NCBI GenBank assembly: GCA_964448105.1
Contig: CAYUVK010000105.1
Location: forward strand, 1 to 18,477
Length of the DNA stretch: 18,477 bases
Direction: 5' to 3'
Source of the DNA: CAVQBP01 sp964448105
Lineage (GTDB): Bacteria; Bacteroidota; Ignavibacteria; Ignavibacteriales; Ignavibacteriaceae
Part shown: piece by piece, positions 7,236 through 14,388 of the stretch
Layout of the letters: each line of letters opens with the position of its first letter
Numbering within the stretch: the first letter of the stretch is position 1
Program-made: the position numbers and the translations under genes
The notes under the pieces: generated by a model
The model's database searches: none
Seen by the model: only the letters and a program-made list of their open reading frames with translations
What the model was told of the DNA's origin: nothing

Positions 7236-9884
7236 ATGCTCCCTTTACAGGCGCTTGAGAAATATTTCGGGTACAAAAGTTTCCGGGTAGGACAAAAAGA
7301 AATAATTGACGCAATTTTACAGGGGAATAATGTTTTAGCAGTTCTCCCCACAGGAGCGGGTAAATCTGTTTGCTATCAGATTCCTTCACTTGTTTCGGAA
7401 AATTTCTCGATTGTTATTTCTCCCTTAATTGCCTTGATGAAAGACCAGGTAGATTCACTAAATAAAAATGGAGCATCAGCTGCTTTCATTAACAGCACTA
7501 TGAGCTTTTATGAAACGGAAGATGTTCTTCAAAATATTTCTTACGGAAAAATTAAATTACTTTATGTTGCTCCCGAAAGGCTTGAAAATATTACTTTTGC
7601 AGAAAGAATAAAAAAATTAAATCCTTCATATTTATTTGTGGATGAAGCTCACTGCATCAGTGAATGGGGACATAATTTCAGGCCAAGTTATAGGAAAATT
7701 TTAGATTTTATTAATTATACCGGTATTAAAAACATTTCTGCATTTACAGCTACTGCTACTCCCGAAGTAATACAAGATATTACCATTCAATTAAATTTAA
7801 AATTTCCGAAGGTTTTTGTAAAAGGTTTTGAACGGAATAATCTTCATTTAAATTTAATTATCACGAAGAAGAAAAAAGAAAAGTGCCTGGAATTAATTTC
7901 CAGATTTAAAACGCCCACAATAATATACACTTCTTCAAGAAGAAGTGCGGAAGAAGTTTCAGAGTATTTAACTTTCAAAAGAATAAGCTGCAGCTATTAT
8001 CATGCGGGACTGGCACATGAGGAAAGGAAGAAAATCCAGGAAGATTTTTTAAATGATAAAATCCCGATAATTGCAGCAACGAATGCATTCGGAATGGGAA
8101 TAGATAAAAAGGACATTCGTTTGATTATACATTATAATATTCCGGGATCAATTGAAAATTATTACCAGGAAATCGGTAGGGCAGGAAGAGACGGTAAAGA
8201 TTCTTTTGTTTATCTTCTTTATGATGATTCGGACATTAACATTCACAATTATTTTTTATCAAACTCACATCCTGATAAAAAAATTATACATAATGTTTAC
8301 AATGCCATCTGCGACTACAATAAAATCGCCGAAGGGATTCAGCCAGATTCGGAAATCATTCTAAACCAGGAATATATCTCCGCATATGCAAAAAAAAATA
8401 TTAATAGGGGACTTCTCCATTCAACATTAAAAATATTGGAAGCAGGCGGTTATTTAAGAACCATTTCGGAATTTGATAATAAAAGCACTTTTCAATTTAT
8501 AGTTGATAAAAATAAACTAAAGGAATTTGTAAAAAACAGTTCGAATAAAAATCTTAAAGAAGTAATTCTTTTGTTTTTAAGAACTTACGGCAGCAGTATT
8601 TTTACAAACACGGTTCAATTATTCTTGTCCGATCTTGCATCTCAAACGGGTTTGCAGGAATTCGATATAGATGAATCATTAATAATTCTAGATAATTTGG
8701 GATTAGGTAAATACTCAAAACCAATCTCAAAAAATAGTGTTTTGTTAACTTCTCCCCGCGTAAACACAGAAAGATTAAAGATAGATTATAAAAAAATAAA
8801 CGAAAGTTATTTAAACCTTCAAAAGAAAATAGATTCAATGGTGGATTATGTTTTTACAAATGAATGCAGGTTTAAATATATTCTAAAGTATTTTGGTGAA
8901 AATGTTGAAGAATATTCATGCAACAAATGTGATAATTGCCGCCAGGAAAATATTTTTTCTTCAGAATCTACAGAATATATAAAAGAGATAATTCTGCGAA
9001 CCATATATAAAACCGGATCGATTTCAGAATCCATTTTGATAGGCATTTTAAAAGGCTCGGCTAAACCGGATAAATATCAAAAACTGGAGACTTTTGGAAC
9101 ATGTTCAAATTACCAAAAGAATGATTTGAAAATAATTATCCACATTTTATTATCGCAAAATTTCATCAAAAGGAAAATATCAAATAATAAAAAATTTGAA
9201 CTTGATGAAGAAGGATTTAATTACCTAAAGAAAATTAAAATAATTGAAACAAATGATGTTTCTTTAGCAGATTATGAAAGCGACATAGAGCTTTTTAATA
9301 CTTTAAAAGAAATAAGAACTAGAGCGTCTAAAAAATTTATGCAGACAGGATATTTGATTTGCCCTGATGATGTACTTAGGGAAATTGTAAATAAAAAACC
9401 TGCAAATGAATATGAACTGCTTTCAATTAAAGGATTTAATCAAAGAATGTTTAATAAAATAGGGAAAGAATTCTTAGATGGAATAGAAAATTTTAACCGC
9501 AAAGGTTTACAGGAAAAAGACAACAGTTCTCAATCAAAAAAAGAAAAGAGGGAGGTTCCGCAAAATATTAAAGAAACTTATATTCTATTAAAGAAAGGTT
9601 ATTCGCTCAGCAGCATCGCTTCCTTAAGAAATTTATCCGAAGCTGTAATATCAATGCAGATAGAAACAATAATTGAATATGAACCGGAGATTAACATTAA
9701 TAACCTTGTTGAAGAAAAAAATATTAATAAGATAAACTCTGAAATTGAAAAAGGATTTACCGACTTGAAGGATTTAAAGAACCGGCTCCCGGTAGAGATT
9801 TCTTATCCAATAATTCGAATTGCCGCTGCCAAATATAAATTTACTTCTCCTTCTTACTCCTCAAAGTATCAATATAAGCAGTAG
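7236..9884 (+). CDS. recQ: RecQ family ATP-dependent DNA helicase with an extended C-terminus
   Basis: This 882-residue 3'-5' DNA helicase acts in repair and restart of replication forks. Motif 0/I is FGYKSFRVGQ then LPTGAGKS (38-44 region), motif Ia SPLIALMKD, motif II DEAH at 136-139, motif III TATATPE, and motifs V/VI ATNAFGMGIDKKD and QEIGRAGRDG (311-320). Zinc ligands are Cys544, Cys562, Cys565 and Cys568 (SCNKCDNC). They lie about 225 residues after motif VI, against roughly 50 in E. coli RecQ, so a helical insert precedes the zinc site, as I recall in some Bacteroidota RecQs. A winged-helix region follows, then an HRDC-like domain near 683-755 and a helix-turn-helix-like tail near 774-868. 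The ATG at 7236 is followed at once by the usual RecQ start; no Shine-Dalgarno sequence is seen. It is the only plus-strand gene, and its last 44 bp overlap the convergent lipoprotein gene. Confidence 0.96.
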   Translation: MLPLQALEKYFGYKSFRVGQKEIIDAILQGNNVLAVLPTGAGKSVCYQIPSLVSENFSIVISPLIALMKDQVDSLNKNGASAAFINSTMSFYETEDVLQNISYGKIKLLYVAPERLENITFAERIKKLNPSYLFVDEAHCISEWGHNFRPSYRKILDFINYTGIKNISAFTATATPEVIQDITIQLNLKFPKVFVKGFERNNLHLNLIITKKKKEKCLELISRFKTPTIIYTSSRRSAEEVSEYLTFKRISCSYYHAGLAHEERKKIQEDFLNDKIPIIAATNAFGMGIDKKDIRLIIHYNIPGSIENYYQEIGRAGRDGKDSFVYLLYDDSDINIHNYFLSNSHPDKKIIHNVYNAICDYNKIAEGIQPDSEIILNQEYISAYAKKNINRGLLHSTLKILEAGGYLRTISEFDNKSTFQFIVDKNKLKEFVKNSSNKNLKEVILLFLRTYGSSIFTNTVQLFLSDLASQTGLQEFDIDESLIILDNLGLGKYSKPISKNSVLLTSPRVNTERLKIDYKKINESYLNLQKKIDSMVDYVFTNECRFKYILKYFGENVEEYSCNKCDNCRQENIFSSESTEYIKEIILRTIYKTGSISESILIGILKGSAKPDKYQKLETFGTCSNYQKNDLKIIIHILLSQNFIKRKISNNKKFELDEEGFNYLKKIKIIETNDVSLADYESDIELFNTLKEIRTRASKKFMQTGYLICPDDVLREIVNKKPANEYELLSIKGFNQRMFNKIGKEFLDGIENFNRKGLQEKDNSSQSKKEKREVPQNIKETYILLKKGYSLSSIASLRNLSEAVISMQIETIIEYEPEININNLVEEKNINKINSEIEKGFTDLKDLKNRLPVEISYPIIRIAAAKYKFTSPSYSSKYQYKQ

Positions 9885-10158
9885 CTTTATTAAAGAAACC
9901 TTCCCAGCGTTTTACATCCTGGTTGTAATAGTTAACAGTGTAATCGTATTGTTCCAGCGTAATCCCGTATTTCTTAAATACAGTATTCTTAACGGAATCA
10001 AATGAAGCATAATTTCCGGGTATTGTGTCATGTGCTATTACGAGATCGGTATACACTTTAACAAATTTATCTTCATCGATTACTTTATCATTTGAGCAGC
10101 TTAAAAAAGTGAATAGAAATGCTAATAAAGGAAGGATGTAAAAATTATATTTTATCAT
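9841..10158 (-). CDS. Small DUF4296-like lipoprotein
   Basis: This is a 105-residue predicted lipoprotein. After MIKYNFYILPLLAFLFTFL comes SC at residue 21, a signal peptidase II site. The mature part, VIDEDKFVKVYTDLVIAHDTI, matches the way DUF4296 proteins of Bacteroidota begin (acidic-lysine-phenylalanine helix, then a D-L-V-A pattern), and the NYYNQDVKRWEGFF segment and lysine-rich end are also typical. No function is known for the family; an envelope location is inferred. The gene is convergent with recQ, overlapping it by 44 bp. Upstream, the seven-base repeat tract ends only five bases before the start codon, so no Shine-Dalgarno sequence is possible there. Confidence 0.8.
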   Translation of the reverse strand: MIKYNFYILPLLAFLFTFLSCSNDKVIDEDKFVKVYTDLVIAHDTIPGNYASFDSVKNTVFKKYGITLEQYDYTVNYYNQDVKRWEGFFNKATAYIDTLRSKKEK

Positions 10159-10163
10159 AAAAA

Positions 10164-10191
10164 GTTGAAAGTCAAACGTCGAAAGTCAAAA
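10164..10191. repeat. Four tandem seven-base repeats
   Basis: Four contiguous heptads occupy exactly 28 bp: GTTGAAA, GTCAAAC, GTCGAAA and GTCAAAA. On the minus strand they read as TTTTGAC-like units running into the start of the small lipoprotein gene. The same unit appears around 7144-7157 and, 14 bases apart, at 17613-17619 and 17627-17633, so it may be a genome-wide intergenic repeat. Confidence 0.6.
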
Positions 10192-10226
10192 ATTCTATAT
10201 ATCATTAATGTTGAATTTTCACTTTT

Positions 10227-10256
10227 TCAGCCAAAGGCTGATCAGCCGCTGGCTGA
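10227..10256. repeat. Alternating TCAGCC/GGCTGA array (double hairpin)
   Basis: The 30 bp run reads TCAGCC, AAA, GGCTGA, TCAGCC, GCT, GGCTGA. Each half is a six-base hairpin with a three-base loop, and the centre GGCTGATCAGCC is itself a perfect 12 bp palindrome, so one long cruciform or two small hairpins can form. It lies 13 bp after the rhomboid stop. On the minus strand the hairpin is followed by A-rich sequence, so it is not a standard terminator for that gene; on the plus strand GACTTTTT follows, which could stop transcripts running on from recQ. Confidence 0.6.
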
Positions 10257-10268
10257 GACTTTTTAAAA

Positions 10269-11171
10269 TTATTTCATCTTCTTGCTGGCTTCGAACAATA
10301 TTTTCTTTTCTTTTTCAGTAAGGTTTTGATAACCCGACTGACTTATTTTATCCAGTATTTTATCAATTTCTTCCTGGCTTATATTCTCTTCATTTTTATC
10401 TTTTACTTCATAATACTGTGCATCTTCAACATTCTTTTCCTTTCTTTTAAAAGGATTAGATATGTTCTTGAAAGTATTTGAAATATTCCCGCCTCCCCCG
10501 TAATTTGACGTTGACCTAAAAATATTTTTGAATGAAGCGCTTCTATCCCAGAGCATATAAACAAGACCTGTTAATGCGCCCCCTACATGAGCAAGGTGTG
10601 CAATATTACCGCCGCTGTTAACTGCAAATATTTCTATTAAAACTAAGACTATAATAAAATATTTAACCTTTACCGGGATTAAAAAGTAAAGGAAGATAAG
10701 CCTATTAGGGAAAAGAATACCAAAGACAACCATAACTCCCATTATTGCACCGGATGCTCCGATTGTAGGACCGGAAAGTCCGCCGATAAGAACCGGGCTT
10801 AAAAGAATTTGGAATAGACCGCCAACAACACCAGCAGTCAGGTAAAAAATAATGAATTTTTTTGAACCCCATAAATTTTCTATTTCAATGCCGAACATCC
10901 AGAGGATAAACATATTTATTAAAATGTGGAAAAATCCTCCATGCATAAACTGGTATGTAATAAGCTGCCAGACTTCAAAATAGCCGCTTCCAAGAGGCAT
11001 TAAAGCAAACCAACGGATTAAAATGTTATCAGCAGGAATTCCCCCAAAAGTTAAATTCTGCATTAAAAGCTGCAGAAAAAAGACGGCACCATTAATAATC
11101 AGCAAATTTTTAATAACAGGAGGGAAATAACTGAAACTGCCAAACCCACTTGGTCTGTAATAATTACTCAC
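10269..11171 (-). CDS. Rhomboid family intramembrane serine protease
   Basis: This 300-residue polytopic inner-membrane protease would cut substrates within or near the membrane. Six hydrophobic segments span about residues 20-205. The catalytic dyad is Ser140 in GASGAIMG and His195 in AHLAHVGGALTG; Asn86 in FHILINMF and the WQLITYQFMHGGFFH loop are also rhomboid marks. A soluble C-terminal extension of about 90 residues ends in a charged helical segment, ISQEEIDKILDKI to FEASKKMK, seen on many Bacteroidota rhomboids. Translation starts with GTG at 11171-11169, with AAGG eight bases upstream. The substrate is unknown. It follows pgk but is separated by a hairpin, so it probably has its own promoter. 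Confidence 0.95.
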   Translation of the reverse strand: MSNYYRPSGFGSFSYFPPVIKNLLIINGAVFFLQLLMQNLTFGGIPADNILIRWFALMPLGSGYFEVWQLITYQFMHGGFFHILINMFILWMFGIEIENLWGSKKFIIFYLTAGVVGGLFQILLSPVLIGGLSGPTIGASGAIMGVMVVFGILFPNRLIFLYFLIPVKVKYFIIVLVLIEIFAVNSGGNIAHLAHVGGALTGLVYMLWDRSASFKNIFRSTSNYGGGGNISNTFKNISNPFKRKEKNVEDAQYYEVKDKNEENISQEEIDKILDKISQSGYQNLTEKEKKILFEASKKMK

Positions 11172-11214
11172 AAGTAAACCTTTTTAATAAATTGATTTTC
11201 TAATATTCTGATAT

Positions 11215-11248
11215 ATAAACCCAATTCCCTTTATGAAATTGGGTTTAT
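11215..11248 (-). terminator. Probable terminator hairpin after pgk
   Basis: ATAAACCCAATT (11215-11226) and AATTGGGTTTAT (11237-11248) form a perfect 12 bp stem with a ten-base loop, starting 50 bp past the pgk stop. The stem is AT-rich outside a CCC/GGG core. The trailing minus-strand sequence GGGTTTATATATC is only moderately U-rich, so efficiency is uncertain. The same core recurs at 14330-14356. Confidence 0.55.
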
Positions 11249-11297
11249 TAAACAATTTTAGGCAATAAAAATATTTTAATCAATGTAAATCAAAATA

Positions 11298-12500
11298 TCA
11301 ATGACCGGAATCGCTTAAAGCGACAACACCGGGTAATTCTTTGCCTTCTAAAAATTCAAGTGATGCTCCGCCGCCGGTTGATACGTGTGATACGTTATTT
11401 TCCAGCCCGGCTTTGCTGATTGCAGCAGCAGAATCTCCGCCTCCCACAACAGTAACAGCACCTTCTTTTGTTGCCTTCGCCAAGGCTTCTGCAATTTCCA
11501 TGGTTCCCATAGAAAAATTTTCCATTTCAAAAACACCCATAGGTCCGTTCCAGACTATAGTCTTGGAAAGTAAAATTTCATCCTTGAATGCTTTTATTGT
11601 TTTGGGACCAATATCCATTCCCATTTTATCTGCAGGTATTTTATCAACATCAACAACTTCACAAGGAGAATCATTTTTAAATTCATTTGCAACAACAACA
11701 TCAAGAGGCAAGTAAAATTTCACTTTTGAATTTTTTAATTTATTCAGCAGTTCTTTTGCGACATCAATCTTTTCATCTTCGAGTAATGACTTCCCTATTT
11801 CTTTTCCTTCGGCTTTGAAGAATGTAAAGGCCATCCCGCCGCCGATTAAGAGTATATCAACCTTATCTAGTAAATTGTTTATAACATCAATCTTACCGGA
11901 AATTTTTGCACCCCCCAGAATAGCACAATACGGTCTTTTAGGATTCGAAATTGCTTCACCGAGATAGTCTAATTCTTTCTGCATTAAATAGCCAGCAGCA
12001 GAAGTTTTAATAAATTTTGTAACTCCTTCGGTAGATGAATGTGCACGGTGTGCACTGCCGAATGCATCATTAATATAAACATTACCAAGCTCAGCCAGCT
12101 GTTTGGAAAAAGCTTCATCATTTTTTGTTTCTTCAGGATGAAACCTTACATTTTCAAGAAGTAAGACGTCTCCGGGCTTCATCTGGTTAACCATCTTCTT
12201 TACCTCTTCACCGACACAATCCGGTGCAAGCTTTACTTCCTTATTCAATAATTCCGATAATCGCTTTGCAACAGGTTTCAAACTAAATTTCGGATCAGTA
12301 CCTCCTTTTGGCCTTCCAAGATGACTCATCAAAATGGCTTTACCTCCGTCTGATATTATTTTTTTTATCGTCGGCAAAGAGGAAGTAATTCTCCTGTCAT
12401 CAGTAATATTTTTATTTTCATCTAAAGGGACATTGAAATCGACTCTGACCAAAACCCTTTTATCTTTTAGCTCCATATTATCAATAGAAAGTTTTTTCAT
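11298..12500 (-). CDS. pgk: Phosphoglycerate kinase
   Basis: This 400-residue cytosolic glycolytic enzyme transfers phosphate from 1,3-bisphosphoglycerate to ADP, or the reverse in gluconeogenesis. Signature RVDFNVPLDENKNITDDRRI lies near residues 18-37; HLGRPKG, LENVRFHPEE, NDAFGSAHRAHSST, GGAKISGKI, GGGMAFTFF and WNGPMGVFE follow in the usual order, and the nucleotide-site loop TVVGGGDSAAA lies near the C-terminus. Length is normal. The ATG at 12500 has AAGG eight bases upstream. It follows gap after 155 bp, the order of the pathway, so a joint transcript is likely. A long hairpin lies in that spacer and may process or stabilise the mRNA. Confidence 0.98.
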   Translation of the reverse strand: MKKLSIDNMELKDKRVLVRVDFNVPLDENKNITDDRRITSSLPTIKKIISDGGKAILMSHLGRPKGGTDPKFSLKPVAKRLSELLNKEVKLAPDCVGEEVKKMVNQMKPGDVLLLENVRFHPEETKNDEAFSKQLAELGNVYINDAFGSAHRAHSSTEGVTKFIKTSAAGYLMQKELDYLGEAISNPKRPYCAILGGAKISGKIDVINNLLDKVDILLIGGGMAFTFFKAEGKEIGKSLLEDEKIDVAKELLNKLKNSKVKFYLPLDVVVANEFKNDSPCEVVDVDKIPADKMGMDIGPKTIKAFKDEILLSKTIVWNGPMGVFEMENFSMGTMEIAEALAKATKEGAVTVVGGGDSAAAISKAGLENNVSHVSTGGGASLEFLEGKELPGVVALSDSGH

Positions 12501-12586
12501 TGCAGTAACCTTTCATAAATTAAAAACTAAGTTTTTAAATATTAAGACCAAAGTTGAAATAATAATAAAATTGATAGGAGGGTATC

Positions 12587-12646
12587 GAGAGGAATTATAT
12601 AAAAATGTAGCACAGATATACTGTCTGTGCTACAAAATTCCCTCTC
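12587..12646. repeat. Long two-part hairpin in the gap-pgk spacer
   Basis: The inner stem TGTAGCACAGA (12606-12616) pairs perfectly with TCTGTGCTACA (12624-12634) around a seven-base loop. An outer stem, GAGAGGAATT (12587-12596) with AATTCCCTCTC (12636-12646), forms ten pairs with one bulged C. The inner ends TGTAG...CTACA match those of the palindrome at 7068-7098, although the arms differ. No U-run follows on the minus strand, so it reads as a dispersed palindromic repeat or mRNA processing/stability element rather than a terminator. Confidence 0.6.
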
Positions 12647-12655
12647 AAGGAAATA

Positions 12656-13651
12656 TTATTTTGCAATTTTTAGTACTAAATCAACTACCCTGCAAGAATA
12701 TCCCCACTCATTATCATACCATCCAACAACTTTAACAAGATTACCGTTAGTCATTGTAGATAAAGCATCGAAAATACAGGAATGAGGATTCCCGACGATA
12801 TCTGCCGAAACAATAGGATCTTCAGTATATTCCATAATTCCTTTTAAGCCTGCATTAGCAGCAACTTTCATTGCGGCATTTACTTCTTCAACAGTAACAT
12901 CTTTTTTAAGGATTGCAACAAAGTCCGTTATGGAACCATCTGGAGTAGGAACCCTTAATGAGAAACCATCGAGTTTTCCTTTTAATTCTTTGATTATTTT
13001 TCCGATTGTTTTTGCTGCACCGGTTGTAGTAGGAATAATAGAAACTGCAGCAGATCTTGCTCTTCTTAAATCGCTATGCGGTAAATCGAGTAACCTTTGA
13101 TCATTTGTATATGAGTGTACGGTTGTCATAAAACCTTTATCAATACCAAAATTATCATGAAGCACTTTAACCATCGGGGCTAAACAGTTAGTTGTGCATG
13201 AAGCATTTGAAAGCACTTTTTCGTTTCCTGTTAGCACATCGTTATTAACTCCTAAAACAACAGTTGCATCTACATCACCTTTTGCCGGAACTGTTAAAAC
13301 AACTTTCTTTGCACCGGCATCAATATGTTTCATACAAGCTTCTTTAGTTCTGAAAATACCTGTAGACTCAATAACAACATCAGCTCCCAAGTCTTTCCAT
13401 TTTAAGTTTGAAGGATCTTTTTCAGCAGTAATTTTGATCCTATCGCCGTTAACGATTAAATCATTCCCATCAACTTTAACTTCACCTTTAAATTGTCCGT
13501 GTACCGAATCATACTTTAATAGATGTCCTAAAGTTTTAGCATCTGTTAAATCATTTATACCAACAAAATCAAAACCGCCAAGTTGCAAGCTTCTGCGAAA
13601 TACTAATCTGCCAATTCTTCCGAATCCATTTATACCAACTTTAATTGCCAT
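12656..13651 (-). CDS. gap: Glyceraldehyde-3-phosphate dehydrogenase, type I
   Basis: This 331-residue cytosolic enzyme oxidises glyceraldehyde 3-phosphate to 1,3-bisphosphoglycerate with a nicotinamide cofactor. The N-terminal Rossmann motif is GINGFGRIGR; Asp34 in GINDLTD sits where NAD-using enzymes have an aspartate, so NAD preference is inferred. The active site is SNASCTTNCLAP with Cys152, and His179 lies in TTVHSYTND. IPTTTGAAK and WYDNEWGYSCRV are further marks. Length is normal. The start has a strong AGGAGAGGG site. It is the first gene of the likely gap-pgk transcript; the 145 bp upstream, reaching the lipoprotein stop, must hold the promoter, but I cannot pick -35/-10 boxes with confidence. 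Confidence 0.98.
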   Translation of the reverse strand: MAIKVGINGFGRIGRLVFRRSLQLGGFDFVGINDLTDAKTLGHLLKYDSVHGQFKGEVKVDGNDLIVNGDRIKITAEKDPSNLKWKDLGADVVIESTGIFRTKEACMKHIDAGAKKVVLTVPAKGDVDATVVLGVNNDVLTGNEKVLSNASCTTNCLAPMVKVLHDNFGIDKGFMTTVHSYTNDQRLLDLPHSDLRRARSAAVSIIPTTTGAAKTIGKIIKELKGKLDGFSLRVPTPDGSITDFVAILKKDVTVEEVNAAMKVAANAGLKGIMEYTEDPIVSADIVGNPHSCIFDALSTMTNGNLVKVVGWYDNEWGYSCRVVDLVLKIAK

Positions 13652-13796
13652 TTTCCCTCTCCTTTTTAGAAAATATTTTTAATTAGACTACTAAACTAAT
13701 TAAGAAACGCTATAATTTCAATTAAAATAGAAACTGTGGATCACTAATTTTTTTTAAAGGAAGTAATTGTGATTTAAATTGTGTAAGAAAAACGGT

Positions 13797-14297
13797 TTAT
13801 TTTGTTTCTTCCCCTTTAGTAAATTTTTTGTATTTAATAACATGCCCGGTTGAATCATACTCAAACCATTTCCCCTCTCTTTGACCATTTTTATATTCCC
13901 CTTCTTCCTTTTTAAACCCTGTTTCATAATAAAAAATCCACTTCCCGGAAGGAGTATCATTAACAAAATTACCTTTTGATTCGAGCTGTCCGTTAGGATA
14001 ATAATAATTCCATTCACCTTCATTGTTATTTTGTACCATATTGCCGATCATTTCAACCTGACCGTTCAATCTCGATATTTTAAACTGGCCGTCTTGGAGG
14101 CCATCTTTCACATGGTATTCCATTATTTTTTCTCTCACTGTATCTTTGATTATTCCGGTATAAGGAGTGTCACTTTTTTGCTTATAAATTATTCCATCTC
14201 TTTTTTCAAAAAGGTTGTTAGGAGGTTCTTCTTTCTTACAAGAAGAAACCAATAATAAGGAGAGAAAAATAAAGGCGATTTTTGAAATATTTTGCAT
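13797..14297 (-). CDS. MORN-repeat (YwqK-like) lipoprotein
   Basis: From ATG 14297 the product is 166 residues: MQNISKIAFIFLSLLLVSSC gives a lipoprotein signal with Cys20, followed by KKEEPP. The mature part has three to four tandem MORN-type units of about 22-24 residues, each with a G-x-W/F-x-x-Y-x-x-NG-x-x core (GEWNYYYPNGQLESKG, GKWIFYYETGFKKEEG, GKWFEYDSTGHVIKY). Databases often label such proteins YwqK-type antitoxins, but no toxin gene is next to it, so an envelope-anchored MORN protein is the safer reading. An in-frame ATG at 14384 would add 29 residues before the signal peptide and would include the terminator hairpin, so I rejected it. The role is unknown. Confidence 0.82.
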   Translation of the reverse strand: MQNISKIAFIFLSLLLVSSCKKEEPPNNLFEKRDGIIYKQKSDTPYTGIIKDTVREKIMEYHVKDGLQDGQFKISRLNGQVEMIGNMVQNNNEGEWNYYYPNGQLESKGNFVNDTPSGKWIFYYETGFKKEEGEYKNGQREGKWFEYDSTGHVIKYKKFTKGEETK

Positions 14298-14329
14298 GAA
14301 TATGATTCTTTTTATTTGAAATATAATAA

Positions 14330-14356
14330 AACCCAATTTATTTAAGAAATTGGGTT
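14330..14356 (-). terminator. Terminator-like hairpin after the secreted Asp-box protein gene
   Basis: AACCCAATTT (14330-14339) and AAATTGGGTT (14347-14356) make a perfect 10 bp stem with a seven-base loop, 32 bp after the stop codon of the leftward gene. On the minus strand the stem is followed by TTATTATATTTC, a U-rich run, so intrinsic termination is plausible. It shares its core with the hairpin after pgk. Confidence 0.65.
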
Positions 14357-14388
14357 CATTAATATTAACAACTAATGAGGACAAGATT

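Noticed and set aside
10164..10256. CRISPR array near the heptad and TCAGCC repeats
   Set aside because: The units are seven or 15 bases long with no spacers, and no cas gene is present.
13194..13682. Long plus-strand open frames opposite gap, pgk, hbd and other minus-strand genes
   Set aside because: They are antisense to strongly conserved proteins, show serine/isoleucine/proline-rich composition with no recognisable motif, and have no ribosome site.
13797..14297. Toxin-antitoxin module based on the YwqK-like protein
   Set aside because: No neighbouring toxin gene exists; MORN repeats alone do not show antitoxin function.
14298..14384. Upstream ATG at 14384 for the MORN lipoprotein
   Set aside because: It would bury the lipoprotein signal 29 residues inside the protein and include the terminator-like hairpin as coding DNA.
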